Source of the DNA: Bacteroidales bacterium
GTDB lineage: Bacteria; Bacteroidota; Bacteroidia; Bacteroidales; UBA932
Direction of reading: 5' to 3'
DNA: 10,378 nucleotides
NCBI GenBank assembly: GCA_016295455.1
Contig: JAEDLE010000054.1
Location: forward strand, 1 to 10,378
Part shown: positions 5,938-10,378 of the stretch, piece after piece
How the letters are laid out: every line of letters begins with the position of its first letter
Position numbering within the stretch: the stretch's first letter is position 1
The notes under the pieces: generated by a model
Seen by the model: the letters and a program-made list of their open reading frames with translations, nothing else
Databases searched by the model: none
What the model was told of the DNA's origin: nothing
Position numbers and translations under genes: made by a program

Positions 5938-7296
5938 ATGTCAAACAACATCGTACTGAAACGCGGGCTCGACATCCCTATCAAGGGGGAAGCTGCCCGA
6001 GAGACCGTCAAGATGATAAAGCCTGACATTATCGCCATGAAACCTACTGATTTCAAGGGCCTTACTCCGAGGCTGCTGGTCAGGGAGGGCGATAAGGTAT
6101 TGGCCGGTTCTCCTGTGATGGCCGACAAGAATTGTCCAGACATCCTTTTTACATCCCCGGTGAGCGGCACCGTGGCTGAGATCGTCAGAGGCGAGAAGAG
6201 GAAGTTGCTTGAGGTCCGTATCAAAGTGGATGCAGAGCAGAGCTACGTCGACTTCGGCGTGAAGAACGTAGCTTCGATGTCAGCTGACGAGGTCAGGTGC
6301 CAGCTCCTCAAGAGCGGTCTCTGGCCAGCACTCATCCAGAGGCCTTACGGAATACTCGCAGACCCCCAGCTCAAGCCTAAGGCCATTTTCATCTCAGCAT
6401 TCAGCACCGCACCTCTCGCTGCAGACACCGACTACGTGCTCGGTGATTCGCTTGCGGACGTGCAGACAGCAGTGGACGCCCTCGCCAAACTCACTGACGG
6501 AGGAGTCCACTTCTCGATTTCCGGCAGCAACTGCTCCAGCACTCCTTTCCACAAGGTGGAGCACGTGATCATGCACACCGTCAGCGGCAGGCACCCTGCA
6601 GGAAACGTGGGCGTACAGATCAGCAACATCTCCCCTATACGCAAGGGTGAGACCGTATGGACCGTGTCCCTCCTGATGCTCGCCGCCATAGGCAAGCTCT
6701 TCAACACGGGAAAGCTCAACCTTTCCAGGAAGGTGGCAGTGACCGGTCCGGTCGCTGTCAATCCGGCATATGTCGACGCTCTTCCGGGCATCAGCATGAA
6801 GGACCTCGCCCAGTTCTATGACAACTCCGCAGGCGACGTGAGGTTCGTCAGCGGTGACGTCCTCTCGGGCAGGAACATAGGCGCCGAGGGTTTCCTCGGA
6901 TTCTTCGACAACCAGGTCAGCCTGCTCCACGAGGGCACTGAAAGGGAGTGGTTCGGATGGATCAAGCCATTCAGGTTCAATCAGTACAGTTCACAGCGTT
7001 CATACTTCTCCTGGCTCTGCCCCAAGAAGAGGTACAGCATGGACACCAACACACACGGAGGTGAGCGTACCTTCATGATGTCCGACGTCTACGGCAAGGT
7101 GCTCCCTATGGACATCTTCCCTATCTATCTCGTGAAGGCCTGCCTCGCCGGCAACCTCGACGACATGGAGAAGTTCGGTATCTATGAGGTACTTCCGGAA
7201 GACCTCGCGACCTGCGAGTTCGTGGACCCTTCCAAGAACGACATCCAGGCAATCATCGAATGCGGCATTGACAGGATGATAAAGGAAATGGCATAA
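5938..7296 (+). CDS. nqrA: Na+-translocating NADH:quinone reductase subunit A
   Basis: The protein has 452 residues and is complete. NqrA is the cytoplasm-facing peripheral subunit of the six-subunit Na+-NQR, which couples NADH oxidation by quinone to sodium export. It sits on NqrB near the quinone site. The N-terminus (VLKRGLDIPIKGEA, residues 5-18) is family-typical. It is followed by the biotinyl/lipoyl-like barrel region (LVREGDKVLAGSPV, TSPVSGTVAEIVRGEKRKLL, within 47-91). The central SLBB-like region and the GGER segment (residues 374-377) are also recognisable. No transmembrane segment is seen, as expected. The length matches the family (about 445-450). The start lies in a very A/T-rich leader without an obvious Shine-Dalgarno sequence. 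It is the first gene of the operon; nqrB follows after 14 nt. Confidence 0.97.
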   Translation: MSNNIVLKRGLDIPIKGEAARETVKMIKPDIIAMKPTDFKGLTPRLLVREGDKVLAGSPVMADKNCPDILFTSPVSGTVAEIVRGEKRKLLEVRIKVDAEQSYVDFGVKNVASMSADEVRCQLLKSGLWPALIQRPYGILADPQLKPKAIFISAFSTAPLAADTDYVLGDSLADVQTAVDALAKLTDGGVHFSISGSNCSSTPFHKVEHVIMHTVSGRHPAGNVGVQISNISPIRKGETVWTVSLLMLAAIGKLFNTGKLNLSRKVAVTGPVAVNPAYVDALPGISMKDLAQFYDNSAGDVRFVSGDVLSGRNIGAEGFLGFFDNQVSLLHEGTEREWFGWIKPFRFNQYSSQRSYFSWLCPKKRYSMDTNTHGGERTFMMSDVYGKVLPMDIFPIYLVKACLAGNLDDMEKFGIYEVLPEDLATCEFVDPSKNDIQAIIECGIDRMIKEMA

Positions 7297-7310
7297 CGGA
7301 GAATCAGCTT

Positions 7311-8441
7311 ATGGAAGAAAATACAACAAAACAGCCGGGCCTTTTCGAGAAAGGCGGCAAGTTCGGATTCCTTCACTCCACTGTCGATGCCTTTGACACT
7401 TTCCTCCGCGTTCCTGCCACCGTCACCAGGACAGGTGCACACGTAAGGGATGCCATCGACCTCAAGAGAATCCTCATACTCGTAGTAATCGCCATCGTCC
7501 CTGCCGCTCTCTTCGGCATGTGGAACGTAGGCTATCAGTACAGCACACGTATCGGTGAAGACTGGACTCTGATCCACAACTTCTGGTTCGGTTTCCTCAA
7601 GGTCCTCCCGCTCTATCTCGTATCATACATAGTAGGTCTCGGAATCGAGTTCACCTTCGCGCAGATCCGCAATGAGGAAGTGAGTGAAGGATACCTCGTT
7701 TCAGGTATGCTCATTCCTCTGATCGTTCCTGTGGACACTCCACTGTGGACCCTCGCCCTCGCGGTGGCTTTCGCGGTAGTATTCGGAAAGGAAGTGTTCG
7801 GCGGTTCGGGAATGAACTTCCTCAACCCTGCCCTCCTCGCCCGCGCATTCCTGTTCTTCTCATATCCAAGCAAGATGTCAGGATCCGAGGTGTGGATAGC
7901 GCACAGGTGCGGTGAGGACGCCATCACCGGCGCAACCCCTCTCGCAACCGGAGGTCTCGACGGACTCACCGACGCAGGATACAGCTTCTGGAACCTCTTC
8001 GCAGGTACCGTTCCGGGATCAGTCGGAGAGACTTCAGTCATCGCGATACTCATCGGTGCCGTCATACTCATCTGGACAGGCATAGCAAGCTGGAAGATTA
8101 TGGTGTCTTCAGTTGCGGGCGCCCTCCTCATCGGCTGGATCGGCAACGTATGCGGCGCAACCGACATCCCTGCATATTACCAGCTCGTGATGGGCGGCTT
8201 CGCATTCGGTACCGTATTCATGGCCACCGACCCTGTGACCGCAGCCCAGACGGAATGCGGAAAATGGATCTACGGATTCCTCATCGGTGCCATCTGCGTG
8301 GTAGTCAGACTCTTCAACCCTGGCTACGCTGAGGGCATGATGCTCGCAATCCTTCTCTTGAACACATTCGCACCTCTCATCGACTACTGCGTGACCAGCT
8401 CAGCGATAAAGAGAAGGGCGAAGAAGTATGACGCAGCTTAA
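7311..8441 (+). CDS. nqrB: Na+-translocating NADH:quinone reductase subunit B
   Basis: The protein has 376 residues and is complete. It is an integral membrane subunit that carries covalent FMN and, in characterised enzymes, a riboflavin, and forms part of the Na+ path. The flavinylation motif DAITGATPLA is present at residues 203-212; Thr209 (codon 7935-7937) is the predicted phosphoester attachment site, corresponding to Thr236 of the Vibrio cholerae protein. Strong hydrophobic segments are visible at about 53-75, 94-116, 128-160, 172-185, 242-262 and through the C-terminal third. The SGMNFLNPALLARAF segment (166-180) is conserved in NqrB/RnfD. The protein is somewhat shorter than the Vibrio one (about 415). 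A GGAG at 7299-7302 lies at a usable distance before the ATG. The gene is 14 nt from nqrA and 11 nt from nqrC. An ApbE-type flavin transferase is required but is not encoded here. Confidence 0.97.
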   Translation: MEENTTKQPGLFEKGGKFGFLHSTVDAFDTFLRVPATVTRTGAHVRDAIDLKRILILVVIAIVPAALFGMWNVGYQYSTRIGEDWTLIHNFWFGFLKVLPLYLVSYIVGLGIEFTFAQIRNEEVSEGYLVSGMLIPLIVPVDTPLWTLALAVAFAVVFGKEVFGGSGMNFLNPALLARAFLFFSYPSKMSGSEVWIAHRCGEDAITGATPLATGGLDGLTDAGYSFWNLFAGTVPGSVGETSVIAILIGAVILIWTGIASWKIMVSSVAGALLIGWIGNVCGATDIPAYYQLVMGGFAFGTVFMATDPVTAAQTECGKWIYGFLIGAICVVVRLFNPGYAEGMMLAILLLNTFAPLIDYCVTSSAIKRRAKKYDAA

Positions 8442-8452
8442 TCATTTCGGAT

Positions 8453-9346
8453 ATGAACACTAACGGAAATACATATACGGTCGTTTATTCGACTGTGATC
8501 GTAGTCCTGGTTGCGGCCATACTTGCGACAGTGGCGATGGCTCTCAAGCCTAAGCAGGACGCAAACATCAAGGCGGAGACCATCTGCCAGATGCTCGCAG
8601 CCGCCCAGTACAGTTCTATGGACGAGCTTATGGAAATCGGCAACGAAAACGTGCTCGTCAAGTATCAGGAAAACATCAAGGAGGCATATACGGTAAATCT
8701 CGACGGCCAGAAGGTCAGGGATCTCTCCATCGACCCTATCGAGCTCGCCGACAACCTCAAGGCACAGAACGACAATATGAAGAAGGGCAAGGCCGACAAG
8801 GTCGAACTCCCTGTCTATGTCTTCAGCAAGGAAGGCGGCGACATCACAGTCGTTCCTGTATATGGCGCCGGCCTCTGGGGTCCGGTATGGGGATATATTG
8901 CCCTGGCATCTGACCTCAAGACCATCGTGGGTGCATATTTCGACCATAGCGGCGAAACCCCGGGTCTGGGTGCCAAGATCAAGGACGACCCTGAGTTCAG
9001 GGCCAAGTTCAGCGGCAAGAAGGTTGATTTCTCAGCCGAGAAGCCTTTCGAGATTGTAAAGGGCGCCGGCAAGGACAACCAGGTTGACGCTATCACCGGT
9101 GCAACCATGACCAGCAAAGGCCTGAGCGACGGTATCGCAAAGTGGCTCGTCGGCTACAAGGCATATCTCGCTGCCGGAGCACAGGACTGCTGCCTGAAGG
9201 AAAGCGCTGAATGCTGCGGCGGAGAAAGCTGCGGAAAGAGCGGCGAGTGCTGCGGTGATTGTGAAGGCGGATGCCAGGACGGCAACTGCCAGGAAAACTG
9301 CGCAGGCCAGTGCCGGGAAGTAGAACCTACTAACGTGGAGGAATAG
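8453..9346 (+). CDS. nqrC: Na+-translocating NADH:quinone reductase subunit C with an unusual Cys-rich C-terminal tail
   Basis: The protein has 297 residues and is complete. One N-terminal membrane helix (residues 9-31) anchors an FMN-binding domain on the outer side of the inner membrane. The GLWGPVWGYIAL segment (140-151), the GETPGLGAKI segment (167-176) and the flavinylation motif DAITGATMTSKG (212-223) are all present. Thr218 (codon 9104-9106) is the predicted FMN attachment site, equivalent to Thr225 in Vibrio cholerae. Ordinary NqrC proteins end shortly after the helix that follows this motif (here DGIAKWLVGYKAYL, about 226-239). This one continues for about 55 residues with 12 Cys between positions 246 and 287, in CC, CxxC and CxxxC spacings, then ends EVEPTNVEE. 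The frame is intact and nqrD starts 3 nt after the stop, so a frameshift is unlikely. The core call is certain; the role of the tail is unknown. Confidence 0.97.
   Translation: MNTNGNTYTVVYSTVIVVLVAAILATVAMALKPKQDANIKAETICQMLAAAQYSSMDELMEIGNENVLVKYQENIKEAYTVNLDGQKVRDLSIDPIELADNLKAQNDNMKKGKADKVELPVYVFSKEGGDITVVPVYGAGLWGPVWGYIALASDLKTIVGAYFDHSGETPGLGAKIKDDPEFRAKFSGKKVDFSAEKPFEIVKGAGKDNQVDAITGATMTSKGLSDGIAKWLVGYKAYLAAGAQDCCLKESAECCGGESCGKSGECCGDCEGGCQDGNCQENCAGQCREVEPTNVEE
9337..9341 (+). promoter_or_regulatory. Shine-Dalgarno sequence for nqrD
   Basis: GGAGG lies 8 nt before the nqrD ATG and inside the last codons of nqrC. Strong Shine-Dalgarno sites are uncommon in this phylum. It supports the chosen nqrD start and suggests translation closely linked to nqrC. 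Confidence 0.6.
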
Positions 9347-9349
9347 CAT

Positions 9350-9970
9350 ATGGATTCAAAACTCAAAGAAACAATCCTCAACCCGATACTCAAGGGCAAC
9401 CCTATCACCGTCCTTGTGCTGGGTATCTGCTCTTCTCTCGCCGTAACGGTTGAGCTCAAGGGCGCTCTCGTGATGTCCCTCGCGGTGATGATAGTCACAG
9501 GCATCTCCTGCCTCGTGCTCTCACTCCTGAGGAACTCCATCCCGAACAGAATCCGAATCATCGTTCAGCTCGTGGTTGTGGCGATGCTCGTGATACTCGT
9601 CGACCAGATTCTCAAGGCTTTCGCCTACCCTATCGAGAAACAGCTGTCCGTCTACATCGGCCTCATCATCACCAACTGTATCGTGATGGGCCGCATCGAG
9701 GCATTCGCGCTCGGCAACAAGCCGATACCTTCACTCCTCGACGGTCTTGCAAACGGTTTCGGATATGGCCTCATCCTCGTGATAGTGGCATTCTTCCGCG
9801 AACTCCTCGGTTCAGGCTCCATCCTCGGTTTCAGGGTGATACCTGAGGCGCTCTACAGCGCAGGATATATGAACAACGGTCTTGTAATACTTCCTCCTAT
9901 GGCCCTGATACTTCTCGGATGCATCATCTGGGTGCAGAGAAGCATACAGAAGGACCTTCAGGAGAAATAA
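9350..9970 (+). CDS. nqrD: Na+-translocating NADH:quinone reductase subunit D
   Basis: The protein has 206 residues and is complete, the usual family length. It is a multi-helix membrane subunit paired with NqrE in an inverted arrangement. Each supplies two cysteines for a 2Fe-2S centre within the membrane. Cys27 (LGICSSLAV) and Cys110 (IITNCIVMGR) match Cys29 and Cys112 of the Vibrio cholerae protein. Hydrophobic segments are at about 19-33, 38-60, 69-92, 100-115, 135-152 and 176-195. The family sequence FFRELLGSGSI appears at about 147-157. It starts 3 nt after the nqrC stop with a good Shine-Dalgarno sequence. RnfE is the related subunit of the Rnf complex; the nqrA/B context decides for Nqr. 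Confidence 0.97.
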   Translation: MDSKLKETILNPILKGNPITVLVLGICSSLAVTVELKGALVMSLAVMIVTGISCLVLSLLRNSIPNRIRIIVQLVVVAMLVILVDQILKAFAYPIEKQLSVYIGLIITNCIVMGRIEAFALGNKPIPSLLDGLANGFGYGLILVIVAFFRELLGSGSILGFRVIPEALYSAGYMNNGLVILPPMALILLGCIIWVQRSIQKDLQEK

Positions 9971-9987
9971 CATAAACACCGATCACT

Positions 9988-10378
9988 ATGGACTATTTAA
10001 GCTTATTCGTAAAGTCAATCTTCGTTGACAATATGATTTTTGCATACTTCCTCGGTATGTGTTCATATCTGGCAGTATCCAAAAATGTGAAGACAGCTTC
10101 CGGACTCGGTGTTGCTGTTATCTTCGTGCTCCTCGTGACACTTCCCATCAACTATCTCCTGAACAAGTACGTGCTTGCTCCTGACGCCCTGATCAAGGGT
10201 GTGGACCTGAGCTTCCTCAGCCTCATCGTGTTCATCGCGGTGATTGCCGCAATCGTTCAGATAGTGGAAATGGTAGTGGAGAAATTCGCCCCTGCACTCT
10301 ACTCGGAACTCGGTATCTTCCTGCCGCTCATCGCCGTGAACTGCGCCATCCTCGGAGGTTCGCTCTTCATGCAGCAGA
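9988..10378 (+). CDS. nqrE: Na+-translocating NADH:quinone reductase subunit E (partial, 3' end beyond window)
   Basis: The first 130 codons are visible; full-length family members have about 200. The start MDYLSLFVKSIFVDNMIFAY is typical of NqrE. Cys25 (LGMCSYLAVS) and Cys119 (AVNCAILGGS) correspond to Cys26 and Cys120 of the Vibrio cholerae protein and complete the four-cysteine 2Fe-2S site with NqrD. Hydrophobic segments lie at about 10-29, 37-57, 74-97 and 106-126. It is absent from the list of complete open frames because the window ends before its stop. The gap from nqrD is 17 nt. nqrF, carrying the NADH/FAD/2Fe-2S module, is expected next. Confidence 0.96.
   Translation, partial: MDYLSLFVKSIFVDNMIFAYFLGMCSYLAVSKNVKTASGLGVAVIFVLLVTLPINYLLNKYVLAPDALIKGVDLSFLSLIVFIAVIAAIVQIVEMVVEKFAPALYSELGIFLPLIAVNCAILGGSLFMQQ

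Noticed and set aside
6394..6930. 178-codon minus-strand open frame inside nqrA (and similar frames under nqrB and nqrC)
   Set aside because: These are antisense shadows of well-supported nqr genes; codon bias and protein motifs belong to the sense strand.
9170..9346. The NqrC tail as a frameshift artefact
   Set aside because: The frame stays open to a stop 3 nt before nqrD, the nqrD Shine-Dalgarno sequence fits inside it, and the cysteine spacing and internal repeats look organised. A read-level check is still worthwhile.
5938..10378. The membrane operon as an Rnf complex
   Set aside because: NqrA and NqrB sequences, the nqrABCDE order and the absence of RnfB/RnfC iron-sulfur motifs identify Na+-NQR.

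Overview
The window looks like a chromosomal segment of a gut-type Bacteroidota, most likely order Bacteroidales. The evidence is threefold. There are perfect TAnnTTTG promoter -7 boxes, the sigma-factor consensus of this phylum. There is a surface lipoprotein carrying domains I recognise as DUF4493 and DUF6359, both typical of Bacteroidales. And there is a complete nqrA-nqrD run plus the start of nqrE in the order usual for the phylum. G+C is fairly high for the order (mid-50s percent by eye). I cannot fix the genus.

Layout. Bases 1-1805 (minus strand): purC followed 12 nt later by a CobW/G3E-family GTPase that runs off the left edge inside a His/Asp-rich metal-binding stretch. Bases 1806-1893: an 88-bp divergent control region with two facing promoter boxes in an inverted repeat, one for purC and one for a tRNA-Gly(CCC) at 1894-1969 (plus). 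Bases 1993-3066 (minus): the lipoprotein. Bases 3067-3375: a 309-bp non-coding region with two operator-like dyads, a 5'-leader hairpin, a good intrinsic terminator for the helicase gene, and an odd leader-like plus-strand sequence. Bases 3376-5853 (minus): a PcrA/UvrD-type DNA helicase with a Tudor-like C-terminal domain. Bases 5854-5937: a short divergent promoter region. Bases 5938-10378 (plus): nqrA, nqrB, nqrC, nqrD and the first 130 codons of nqrE.

How the genes work together. The nqr genes encode the Na+-translocating NADH:quinone oxidoreductase. NqrA docks at the cytoplasmic face. NqrB and NqrC carry covalent FMN on threonines (TGAT motifs are present in both). NqrD and NqrE hold an intramembrane 2Fe-2S centre through paired cysteines, which are visible in both. 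nqrF, which should follow nqrE, lies outside the window. The other genes are housekeeping (purine synthesis, DNA repair, a tRNA), metal handling (the GTPase) and an envelope protein of unknown role.

Most of the window is ordinary core genome. The strongest unusual signal is a tail of about 55 residues on NqrC, downstream of its flavin site, with 12 cysteines in 42 residues, unlike standard NqrC. Second-tier signals are the paired dyads exactly 52 bp apart upstream of the lipoprotein gene, the two-sided hairpin at 3221-3255, and the metal-binding stretch and altered NKxD motif of the GTPase. I see no CRISPR array, insertion sequence, prophage or defence system.
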